DNA from: Streptomyces zagrosensis
Lineage (GTDB): Bacteria > Actinomycetota > Actinomycetes > Streptomycetales > Streptomycetaceae
DNA length: 64,000 nt
Assembly (NCBI RefSeq): GCF_014203645.1
Contig: NZ_JACHJL010000009.1
Span: forward strand, 124,001-188,000
Direction of reading: 5' to 3'
Position numbers and translations under genes: made by a program. Shown here one piece after another: positions 8,804 to 16,988 of this stretch (position 1 is its first letter; each line of letters opens with the position of its first letter). Under the pieces are notes generated by a model. That model was given only the letters and a program-made list of their open reading frames with translations. It ran no database searches and had not been told where the DNA came from.

Positions 8804-8914
8804 ACGCGTTGGCCGCCGTGCGGCCCATGGACGACTCTCAGCCAGCTCGTCAGCCAGTGAGCCCGGCCAGCGGCTAGCCAACCATCGCCAGGACAGCTAG
8901 CCGGGCAGTTGGGG

Positions 8915-10531
8915 CTAGCTGCACGTCGTGCCGTTGGCAGGCACCTTGCCGTCGAGGAGATAGCCGTCAACAACCTCGGTCATGCAAGCGCTGCCGCTGT
9001 TGTACGCGCCGTGCCCTTCGCCCTTGTACGTCAGCTCGACACCAACGCCCTGACCAAGCTGCCGGGCCATCTTGCGCGCACCCTCGTAGGGCGTCGCCGG
9101 GTCGCCGGTGTTGCCGATCACGACGATCGGTGGCGCCCCAGCGGCGCTGACCTCGGGGTGGTCCTGCTGCCCGGCCACTGGCCAACTGTCGCAACTGAGC
9201 AACCCCCAGGCGACGAAGTCGCCGAAGATGGGGGAGGCGGCGCGGAACTGCGGCAGTTTGGCCTTCACCTGGTCCGGGGTGTAGCGCTGGCGGGAATCCG
9301 CGCACGAGATGGCGGTGTTGGCGGGCTGGATGTTGCTGTAGTGGCCCTGTTCGTCGCGTCCTGCCATCGAGTCGGCGAGCGCCAACAGCACGGAGCCTTG
9401 GCCGCGTTGTGTCGCCTCCTGGAGGCCGAGCGACAAATACTTCCAGGCCTCCTTGTCGTAGAGCGCCGCCGCTATGCCGTACACGGCCTGATCGGCCGTC
9501 AGCTTGCGGCTGCTGTCCTCGACAGGCAGCGGTTGCTGGTCCAACTTCTTCACCAGCGCCGCGATCTGCTGGCTGCCGCTGGCCGGGTCGTCGCCGACCG
9601 GGCACCTGGAGCCCTTGCGGGCGCAGTCCTTGAGGTAGTTGCCCAGTGCGAGCTGGAAGCCCTTGGCCTGCGCGAGTGCGTGCTCGGCGGGGCCGTGGGT
9701 CGGGTCCACCACCGCGTCAAGTACGCTCCGGCCGACGTTCTTGGGGAACAAGTGGGCGTAGACGCCACCCAGTTCGGTCCCGTACGAGATGCCGAAATAG
9801 TGGAGCTTGCGGTCGCGCAGCACCTGCCGCATCAGGTCCAGGTCGCGCGCCGCGCTCACGGTGTCCACGCGCGGCAACATCTTGCTGGAGTTGTGCTGGC
9901 AGGCCACCGCGTACTTGCGGGACTGCGCGAGGGCTGCCGTCAACTCGGTTTCGTCGTCAGGTGTGTTGTCCACGGCCGCCGCCGCATCCTGTTCGGCATC
10001 GCTCAGGCAGGTCACACCCTCACTCGCGCCGACCCCGCGCGGGTCGAAGCTCACCAGGTCGTACCGCTTGCCCAGCTTCTTGTAGTCATCGGCGAAACTG
10101 GGCAGTGTGCCGACACCGGAGCCGCCGGGCCCGCCGAAATTGAAGATCAGCGAACCGATTCGTTGGTCACCGTCCGTCGCCTGCTTGCGAATCACCGCGA
10201 GGTCGATGGTGTCGCCGGTCGGCTTCTCGTAGTTGAGTGGAGCCTTGAGCGTGCCGCACTCCCAGGCCTTTCCTGGCGCCTCGCCCCCGCCTTGGAGCGC
10301 TGTGGGCGCCGGGCAGGACTTCCAGCTCACCTGCTGGCCTGTGAGCGCCTCGGGCAGGGTGGCGTCGCGCGGCACCGGCGGCGCGGACGACGGCGGCCGG
10401 GCGTTCTTTGCGCCCCCATCGGATGCGGAGTCCCCGCCGTCGTCACCGCCTCCGCAGCCGTTCACCGTCGCACCCAAGGCGACCACCAGGGCCGCCGAAG
10501 CCAAAGCCCTGCTCCGTATAAGACGTGACAT
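8915..10531 (-). CDS. secreted lipoprotein alpha/beta hydrolase (S33 tripeptidyl-aminopeptidase-like), copy 1
   Basis: The ATG at 10531 gives MSRLIRSRALASAALVVALG followed by a lipobox-like TVNGC, so the protein is probably exported and lipid-anchored. GGPGGSG forms the oxyanion region, HYFGISYGTELG holds the Ser nucleophile (GxSxG), GNTGDPATPYEGA the Asp and GEGHGAY the His. That arrangement, with a C-terminal cysteine-containing TAP-like segment, fits the SlpD/SlpE/tripeptidyl-aminopeptidase group of Streptomyces, which clip N-terminal peptides outside the cell. An upstream in-frame start would add 15 residues ahead of the signal peptide and is disfavoured. It is the downstream member of a tandem pair; the two copies share essentially every motif and 93 bases separate them. 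Confidence 0.9.
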   Translation of the reverse strand: MSRLIRSRALASAALVVALGATVNGCGGGDDGGDSASDGGAKNARPPSSAPPVPRDATLPEALTGQQVSWKSCPAPTALQGGGEAPGKAWECGTLKAPLNYEKPTGDTIDLAVIRKQATDGDQRIGSLIFNFGGPGGSGVGTLPSFADDYKKLGKRYDLVSFDPRGVGASEGVTCLSDAEQDAAAAVDNTPDDETELTAALAQSRKYAVACQHNSSKMLPRVDTVSAARDLDLMRQVLRDRKLHYFGISYGTELGGVYAHLFPKNVGRSVLDAVVDPTHGPAEHALAQAKGFQLALGNYLKDCARKGSRCPVGDDPASGSQQIAALVKKLDQQPLPVEDSSRKLTADQAVYGIAAALYDKEAWKYLSLGLQEATQRGQGSVLLALADSMAGRDEQGHYSNIQPANTAISCADSRQRYTPDQVKAKLPQFRAASPIFGDFVAWGLLSCDSWPVAGQQDHPEVSAAGAPPIVVIGNTGDPATPYEGARKMARQLGQGVGVELTYKGEGHGAYNSGSACMTEVVDGYLLDGKVPANGTTCS

Positions 10532-10624
10532 GCTGCCTGATCTTAGGTGCCCCGGCTCGCTCTCTCGCCAGCGCACCGGGCCATCCGGCCCCTCGCCGGG
10601 GCGCTGCCGCCACCGGTCACCTCG

Positions 10625-12307
10625 CTAGCGGCACACTGTGCCATCCCGCGGAACCTTCCCCGCCAGGAGATACGCGTCCACGGCGCGCTTCACGCACGGG
10701 TCGCCGCTGTCATAGGCGCCATGGCCCTCCCCGTGGTAGGTCAGCTCCACACCGACGCCCCGGCCCAGCGCGCGGGCCATGCGACGGGCGCCCTCGTACG
10801 GGGTGGCCGGGTCGCCGGTGTTGCCGACGACCAGGATCGGGGCGGCGCCCCGCGCGCTGACGTCCGGCGTCTGCCAGGTGCCATGCGTCGGCCAATGGGC
10901 GCACTGGAGCAGGCCCCACGCCAGGTAGTCGCCGAACACCGGTGACGCCTTGCGGAACGTGGGTAGCGCGGCCCGTATGTCCGCTGGCGTGTAGCGCTGG
11001 GTGAAGTCGGCGCAGGTGATGGCGGTGAGGGAGGATTGAAGAGAGCTGTAGTGGCCGTCCTCGCTGCGGCCGTTCATCGCGTCGCCGAGCGCGAGCAGCA
11101 CCTGACCGTCCCCGGCCTCGGCGTCACTGAGGCCCTGCGTCAGGTACTCCCAGAAGTCCTTCGAGTACAGCGCCTGCGCGATGCCACCACTGGCCAACGA
11201 CTGCGTCAGGGACCGGCCGCCTTTGCCAGGCAACGGGTCGTTGTCGAGCCGCTTGAGGAACGCGGTGATCTCCCCCTCGGTCGGGCAGTCGTCTCGCTCG
11301 GCGGGGCAGTCACGCAGATAGCTCTGCAACGCCCGCTGGAACCCTCTCGCCTGCCCGATGGCCCCGCGTAGCGGGTCCTGGTCCGGGTCCACGACGGCGT
11401 CGAACAGCGCCCGACCGACCCTGTCGGGGTACAGATGGGCGTAGACGCCGCCGAGTTCGGTGCCGTACGAGACGCCGAAGTAATGCAGCTTGCTGTCGCC
11501 GAGCACGCGTCGCATCAAGTCCAGGTCGCGGGCGGCGTTGACGGTGCCGATGTGCGGTAGCACCGTGCCGGAGTGCTTCTTGCAGCCCGCCGCGTAGGTC
11601 CGTATGCGGGCGTCGAGCGCGGTGCTCTCGCGGGCGTTGTCCGGGGTGGCGTCGGCCGCGTGGTACGCGTCGAGGTCTCGATCATCCAGGCACCGCACGC
11701 CGTTGCTGCGGCCGACGCCACGCGGATCGAAGCTGACCAGGTCGTAGCGCTCGCGCAGGTCCTGGTAATTCTCCGCGAACGCCGGCAGTGCCGTGATGCC
11801 GGAGCCGCCGGGGCCGCCGAAGTTGTAGATCAGCGAACCGATTCTGCGGTCCTGGTCCGTCGCCCGCGCGCGGATGAGGGCGATGCCGATCGTCTTGCCC
11901 TCGGGCCGCGCGTAGTCGAGTGGGGCGTGCAACGTGGCGCACTCCCACGGTTCGCCCGGCGGGCCCCCGTCCGCGCCGTCCTCGCTCGTGTCCGGTGCCG
12001 GGCACGACGACCAGTCCAGCTCTTGCTGCGCCGAGGCGTCGGGCCGCCCGCCGTGGTCCTCGTCGTCGGAGCTACCACATCCCACGGCGGCGCCGCCGAT
12101 CAGCAACACGGCGGCCAACCATGCACCGGTGCGTACGCCTGGCACGCCGCGTACGCCCCCGGCGTATCCCGTTGCGGGGCGCCCCGCCGTTGGCTGCTTC
12201 GCTGCTGGTTGCCCCGCTGCTGTGCGCTGTGCCCCGGTGCGTCTGGCTGCCGCACCCGTGCGTGAGGGGTCCCGCTGTTTGGCATCCGCTCGGATCTCTC
12301 GGGACAT
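10625..12307 (-). CDS. secreted lipoprotein alpha/beta hydrolase, copy 2
   Basis: This is a paralogue of the neighbour, with GGPGGSG, HYFGVSYGTELG (nucleophile Ser), GNTGDPATPYEGA and GEGHGAYDSG in the same order. The lipobox GGAAVGC follows the helix AWLAAVLLIGG. The ATG at 12307 leaves about 57 Arg/Ala/Gln-rich residues before the helix, which is long for a signal peptide. An internal GTG that would give MPGVRTGAWLAAVLLIGG is a plausible true start, but no strong ribosome-binding site decides it. Both proteins are predicted extracellular serine peptidases or esterases. The large membrane protein gene at 12516-15512 lies upstream on the same strand. Confidence 0.88.
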   Translation of the reverse strand: MSREIRADAKQRDPSRTGAAARRTGAQRTAAGQPAAKQPTAGRPATGYAGGVRGVPGVRTGAWLAAVLLIGGAAVGCGSSDDEDHGGRPDASAQQELDWSSCPAPDTSEDGADGGPPGEPWECATLHAPLDYARPEGKTIGIALIRARATDQDRRIGSLIYNFGGPGGSGITALPAFAENYQDLRERYDLVSFDPRGVGRSNGVRCLDDRDLDAYHAADATPDNARESTALDARIRTYAAGCKKHSGTVLPHIGTVNAARDLDLMRRVLGDSKLHYFGVSYGTELGGVYAHLYPDRVGRALFDAVVDPDQDPLRGAIGQARGFQRALQSYLRDCPAERDDCPTEGEITAFLKRLDNDPLPGKGGRSLTQSLASGGIAQALYSKDFWEYLTQGLSDAEAGDGQVLLALGDAMNGRSEDGHYSSLQSSLTAITCADFTQRYTPADIRAALPTFRKASPVFGDYLAWGLLQCAHWPTHGTWQTPDVSARGAAPILVVGNTGDPATPYEGARRMARALGRGVGVELTYHGEGHGAYDSGDPCVKRAVDAYLLAGKVPRDGTVCR

Positions 12308-12515
12308 GGCTGTCCTCCCAAGGCGGTGGACCGGCTGCCTGCCATCGTCCGGGCGAGCGCGGGCCGCTGCCCGCACAGACGGCCGTACGAGTGAGCCGCG
12401 GCGATACGCCCGTGCGGGTGAGCGAGCAGCCGCAGCCCCGCGGTACGCGACTGCCGCGGTACGCGGCCACGGCTTGACCGCGACTGTGGCTGGAGGCGCC
12501 GCTACCGCAGCCCGC

Positions 12516-15512
12516 CTACAGCGCTTCCTTGCGGGTCAGGTGGGTGAAGGCGAGCCAGCCCGGGAGGACCGGGAGCCAGAACGTCATCAGCCGGAACAGC
12601 AGCACCGCGGGCGCGGCCGTGTCGTACGGGAGCCCCGCGAACGTCAGACCCGCGATGAGCGCCGCCTCGACCGCGCCGACGCCGCCGGGGGTGGGCGCAG
12701 CGGAGCCCAGGGCGTTGCCGGCCAGGAAGACCACGGCGATGCTCGCGTAACTCAAATTGCCGTCGAAGGCCCGGATCGAGGAATCCAGGCACATCACGAA
12801 CGCCGCCGTGAGGAGCAGCATGCCGCCGATGCCCGCGAACAGCTTTTGCGGGCGCTGGAGCAGGTCGAGCATGCGCGGAATGACCCCGGCGAACAGCGAC
12901 CGCACCCGCGTGGACACGAATTTGCGCATCGCCGGAATCGCCGTCACCACCAAGGCCAGCACCGCCGCCGTCAGCAGCCCGGCGATGACCGTACGGGACG
13001 GCGAGAGGGTTGGGGTGCGCTCGGTGCCGGTGATGTAGCCGAAGGTGCCGAGCAAGATCACATGGCTGGCCAAACCGAAGAGCTGCGATGCGCCGACGCT
13101 GGCGACCGCCTGCCCGGGGCGCACTCCGGCGCGTTGCAGGAAGCGGGTGTTGAGCGCCACGCCACCGACAGCCGCCGGGGCGACCAGCTTGGCGAACGAC
13201 GCGGCGACCTGCGCCAGCACGGTTCGCCCGAACGGCACCTTCTCCGGTACGAACCCGAGCAGGCTGATGGCCGCACAGATATAGGTCAGGCTGGAGAAGA
13301 AGAGAGCGATGGCCACCCACGCCCAGTTGGCCTCGTCCACCACCTGGCCCAGCTTGATGTGGGTGAACTGGGAGAGCAGGAAGTACGCCGCGAACGCGCC
13401 CGCGCAGAAGCTGACCAGGGTGCGCGGCTTGATGCGCTCAAGCCGGACCGGCTCTATCGGCGCCTGCGGGCGCACCAGCAGCACCTGCTGCCGGATCTGC
13501 GAGAGCAAGTCCTCCTCACGGGCCTCTTCAAGCGCCTCGTCCACCGCACGCTTCTCGGCTTGTTTTTCCGCCTGCTGCGCCGCCTTGAGGGCCTTCCTCG
13601 CCTTGCGGTCCAGCGGCTCCGCATCGACCCGCTGCCTGACCTCGGCGGCCTCCGCCTCGCGCGCCTCCTTTTCGCTACGGGCCGCCGCGAGCACGGCCTC
13701 GCGCTCGCGCTCCGCACGCTCGCGGGCGAGGTGGCGGAGCGTGCCGCGGGTGACGCGGTTGAGCGCGAGGGGCTGAAGCAGCGGGAGGCAGTCGGCGACG
13801 GCGTCGGGGCCCATGACGCCGACCGCGGCGGTCACCGAACGCTCGGCGCCGACCCGCAGCGCGAGCGTGGTGAGCAACTGCGCGATGTCCATCCGCAGCA
13901 CCACATCGCCCGCGGCGATCTCGCCGCCGCGCAGGTCAGAGACGATGACCCGGCCGGAACGATCCACCAAGATGGCGTCGCCCTCCAGCCTGCGGTGCGC
14001 GATGCGCCGCGACTGCAACGCGCGCGCCTGGCGCCAGGCGCCCTCAAGGAGTTCGTCGGTGATCCGCTCGTCGGGGAGGGAGTTCAGGGTCCGGCCGCCG
14101 GTGTGCTCGTACACCAACATGACCGCGTCCGGGCCCAGCTCCGACGTCGCGATGAGCTTAGGCGCGTTGGCCCCGGCGGCGATGGCCGCGTACGCGAGCA
14201 GCGCCTCCTGCTCCAGCGCCTGCCGCAACGACTGGAGGCTGCGGCGCTGGGTGATGGAGCGCAGCGCGAGCCGTTGCCAGGTGCGGTAGAAGAAACCCTG
14301 CGCTTGTTGCTCGCGGTCCACGACGGTGACGTCGAGCGGTAGGCCCTCCTCCAGAGTGACCAGATAGCGGCGGCCCCGGTCGGCGTTGGACGGTTGCTCG
14401 CCGCTTTGTCCCTCGTCCCAGCGCAGCGCGCTCACCGGGCTGAAGCCGACCCGGCGCAGGCCGAGAAGCAGATGCTGCCCGGTGGGCCGGACGTTGGGCG
14501 AGCCGACCGCGTACAGCGTCCCGTACGCGACGGTCCAGCCGATCAGCACGGTGACGAGGATCGAAAACGGCGTCGTATAACGGCCGACGAGTACCGCGAA
14601 GGCGTCGAGCAGCAGCACGATCCACATCGCCACCCGCCAGCGCGGGCGGCGGGCCATGCCGACAGCCGTCATATAGGCGATGACGGGGGCGAGATAGCCG
14701 TGCACGGGATCGGAGAACGCGCCGCCGGGCGACTGCTGTGTCAGCGCCTCCTGTACGGAGTTGGGCGCGGAGCGCGCCACCCATAGGTCGGTGGCGAGCG
14801 ATACGCCGTGGGCGAGGACGGCGGCGAGCACGCCATCGGCGATCCGTAGCCCGTCCCGTTTGATCAGCCGTTCCATGGCGAAGGCCACGGGCAGGATCAG
14901 CACGGCGACGCTGGCTGTCAGACCGGCGAAGTCGATGAGCAGGTCGGGTGCCTGCTCCGCGCCCTTGCCGATGTCCTTCCCCAGGCCGGCGGTGGTGCCG
15001 TGGGCGAAGGCGGCGATGGCCAGCACGACGGCGATGCCGAGCACTCCGAGGACCAGTTTGACCAGGTCGGAGGGGCGGTGCACCCGGGCGGGCAGCAGTG
15101 GTTCGTCGCCGGAGACCTGGTCCGCGCGGAGATCGGGCTCCTCGCAGCGGTGCGCCCCGGTGGAGGCGGGCTCGGCTGGTGCGTCGGGTGCGTCGGGTGC
15201 CTTGGGTGAGGCTGGCGAGACGGGTGTGGCAGGTGTGGCAGGTGTGGCAGGTGTGGCGGTTGAGTTGGGCTTGTTGGCTTCGGGCCCGGGCTCGGGCGCT
15301 GGGGTGTCGGATGAGGCGGTGGCGCCGGACGCGGTAACGGGGCGCGCGGTGGCGCCGGCTGCATCGGTGGTACGGGCCCCCGATGCACCTTCGGCGTCCG
15401 GGCCGTCCGTCGCGTCGTTTTCATCGGAGCGGGGCAGCGCGGCGGGGGTGCTGTCCTCTTCCGAAGGCTGCGCACCCTGCATCTCAGTCGTCTCTTCTTG
15501 GTCTCGTATCAC
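12516..15512 (-). CDS. membrane protein: kinase-like region plus MprF/YbhN flippase region
   Basis: The 998 residues fall into four parts. A disordered Thr/Pro/Ala tail of about 130 residues contains a TPATPATPAT repeat from four 9-base units. A membrane block of about six helices begins near DLVKLVLGVLGIAVVLAIAAF. A soluble region resembles an ABC1/RIO-type kinase: YEHTGGRTLN, then HRRLEGDAILVD and VSDLRGGEIA in place of the usual catalytic and DFG motifs. After a charged Ala/Glu/Lys coiled-coil stretch comes a C-terminal block of about eight helices (GGVALNTRFLQRAGV; GNALGSAAPTPGGVGAVEAA), which is the lysylphosphatidylglycerol-synthase/YbhN transmembrane family. A lipid or polyprenol translocation role is inferred. 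A second start at 15482 (MQGAQPSEED), nine bases after AAGAAGAG, is as likely as the GTG at 15512. Confidence 0.82.
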   Translation of the reverse strand: MIRDQEETTEMQGAQPSEEDSTPAALPRSDENDATDGPDAEGASGARTTDAAGATARPVTASGATASSDTPAPEPGPEANKPNSTATPATPATPATPVSPASPKAPDAPDAPAEPASTGAHRCEEPDLRADQVSGDEPLLPARVHRPSDLVKLVLGVLGIAVVLAIAAFAHGTTAGLGKDIGKGAEQAPDLLIDFAGLTASVAVLILPVAFAMERLIKRDGLRIADGVLAAVLAHGVSLATDLWVARSAPNSVQEALTQQSPGGAFSDPVHGYLAPVIAYMTAVGMARRPRWRVAMWIVLLLDAFAVLVGRYTTPFSILVTVLIGWTVAYGTLYAVGSPNVRPTGQHLLLGLRRVGFSPVSALRWDEGQSGEQPSNADRGRRYLVTLEEGLPLDVTVVDREQQAQGFFYRTWQRLALRSITQRRSLQSLRQALEQEALLAYAAIAAGANAPKLIATSELGPDAVMLVYEHTGGRTLNSLPDERITDELLEGAWRQARALQSRRIAHRRLEGDAILVDRSGRVIVSDLRGGEIAAGDVVLRMDIAQLLTTLALRVGAERSVTAAVGVMGPDAVADCLPLLQPLALNRVTRGTLRHLARERAEREREAVLAAARSEKEAREAEAAEVRQRVDAEPLDRKARKALKAAQQAEKQAEKRAVDEALEEAREEDLLSQIRQQVLLVRPQAPIEPVRLERIKPRTLVSFCAGAFAAYFLLSQFTHIKLGQVVDEANWAWVAIALFFSSLTYICAAISLLGFVPEKVPFGRTVLAQVAASFAKLVAPAAVGGVALNTRFLQRAGVRPGQAVASVGASQLFGLASHVILLGTFGYITGTERTPTLSPSRTVIAGLLTAAVLALVVTAIPAMRKFVSTRVRSLFAGVIPRMLDLLQRPQKLFAGIGGMLLLTAAFVMCLDSSIRAFDGNLSYASIAVVFLAGNALGSAAPTPGGVGAVEAALIAGLTFAGLPYDTAAPAVLLFRLMTFWLPVLPGWLAFTHLTRKEAL
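15223..15258. repeat. four 9-base units inside the membrane protein gene
   Basis: GGTGTGGCA occurs four times in a row (the last with a final G) and encodes Ala-Thr-Pro repeats in the disordered N-terminal tail of the minus-strand gene. It is a coding microsatellite and probably variable between strains. Confidence 0.9.
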
Positions 15513-15673
15513 CTGTCACCGCCCGGAAGATGGTGGCATGGCCAGCGAGCCGGGGGCGGCAGCAGGGTGTACTTCGGGGGCGCGAGATACGGATGGTACG
15601 CCCCGTAGCACCCATCCGCACCCGGTGTAATTGCGGGGTTCCGCTGTCGGTGCCGTGCGGCAGGATGAGGCGG

Positions 15674-16237
15674 ATGAGCCGCGAGAGCGAGGAACGATCC
15701 GAGCGGGACGGGCTGCCCGAACACCGCGAATACGCAGAACACGCCGAGTATCCGGAGTATCCCGAATACGCAGAACGTGTGCTGGTGGTAACGGAGCGCA
15801 TTCCGCCCGGTCGGGTGATGACATACGGCGACGTCGCCGAGTGGCTGGCCCAGGAGATAGACCCGGAGGCCGCGCCGGTGCCCGGTGGCGGTGGCCGAGG
15901 TGTGGGCGGCCCGCGCCAGGTGGGCCGGGTGATGGCGCTGTACGGCGAGGCGGTGCCCTGGTGGCGCGTGGTGCGCGCGGACGGGACGCTGCTGCCGGGC
16001 CATGAGCGGCAGGCGTTGGCTCACTACCGAGCGGAGGGCACACCGTTGCGCGAGGCGGCGCGGACCAGGCCCGCGCCCGACGCTGCTGAATCCGGTGGGT
16101 CCGGCGGCGGCCAGGGCCGGCGCGGGGCGCGCGGAGCTAGCGGCGCACGCGGGCGTACGAGCGGGGAGCTGCCGCGGCTCGACATGCGGCGGGCCCGCTG
16201 GGACGGCGCCGACCCGCCGCCCGGCGGGTCGGCGTGA
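15674..16237 (+). CDS. MGMT-family alkyltransferase-like (ATL) protein
   Basis: The core VLVVTERIPPGRVMTYGDVAEWL and RQVGRVMALYG match the DNA-binding domain of O6-alkylguanine transferases. The active-site PCHR is replaced by PWWRVVRADG, so there is no acceptor cysteine. This is the hallmark of ATL proteins, which bind O6-alkylguanine and hand it to nucleotide excision repair; known ATLs usually read PWHR. Residues 17-32 are a Tyr/Glu repeat (EYAEHAEYPEYPEYAE), and the C-terminal third is Gly/Arg-rich. The ATG at 15674 follows GAGG by a few bases and is preferred to the ATG nine bases earlier. M. tuberculosis has a related gene (Rv3204) near its adnAB, so the linkage is old. An 11-bp hairpin sits just before the stop. 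Confidence 0.85.
   Translation: MSRESEERSERDGLPEHREYAEHAEYPEYPEYAERVLVVTERIPPGRVMTYGDVAEWLAQEIDPEAAPVPGGGGRGVGGPRQVGRVMALYGEAVPWWRVVRADGTLLPGHERQALAHYRAEGTPLREAARTRPAPDAAESGGSGGGQGRRGARGASGARGRTSGELPRLDMRRARWDGADPPPGGSA
16208..16233 (+). terminator. GC-rich hairpin at the 3' end of the ATL gene
   Basis: GCCGACCCGCC at 16208-16218 pairs perfectly with GGCGGGTCGGC at 16223-16233 around a four-base loop. It ends just before the TGA stop. No T-run follows, so termination is plausible but unproven. Confidence 0.5.
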
Positions 16238-16988
16238 GGCATCCGGCGCGCCGGGCGGACGGGAGGGTTCCGCGGTCGCCGCCGGGCCGTCCCGTGCCGT
16301 CCGCGGATGGGACATCTCGGGCATGAGCGATGCCTCCGGACTTCCTGACGTACCGGGCATAGTGCGCGGGTGCGGCGTGTCTTGGGTGATCCGCGCATGG
16401 CGGGCGGCTGGCGCCTTCCGGGAGCCCCACGCCCTCAGCTTCCACGTACCCCGATTGTCTGATGTGTCCTCCGCAGCAGAGGGTTGGAGTGCGCTGTGGA
16501 GGCATGTGGTGCTTGCGGTACGCGTGGTGCGCACGGATTGCCGCGTTACGTACATCACGCGCCTATCGGATGCGCCTGGCGCGCCCCATGGGCCCGCGGT
16601 GCTCGGCGCGGCGTGCGGAGCCCGGGCCTCCGGCACGGCCCGGGCGGCTGTTATCCCTGGTGTGGCAGGTGTTTTCGGAAATCGGGGAGCTTCCGTCCTA
16701 ACTCCCGGACTCATGGCGTGCGGGTGTACGGCAGGGGGATGTAGGGCGAGCTGGGGACGCCTGGGACGCGCTGCGCCCCGCGCCGGCACTGGCGTAGCGT
16801 CTGGGGCGGCCCTCACCGCTCGGCCGCCGTCCAACAAGTCTTGGCCATCACGAGGCGCATTTCGGCCACGGAACGGCGCGTCGGGGGCACGGCCGGGCTC
16901 AACCGGGCGTTGACCACAGGCGTCATGGCCCCACCCGTCCAGCACGGCCGCAAGGCACCCAGTACAACCACCAGGACCGGCGAACCAC
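16238..16988. other. 751-base gap between ATL gene and adnA
   Basis: Several frames stay open here, but none has a convincing start, ribosome-binding site or recognisable protein. The conceptual products are Arg/Gly/Ala-rich shadow-type sequences. AT content is locally higher around 16440-16570 and 16665-16745. I see no tRNA, long inverted repeat or insertion-sequence end. It may hold the adnA promoter. Confidence 0.6.
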
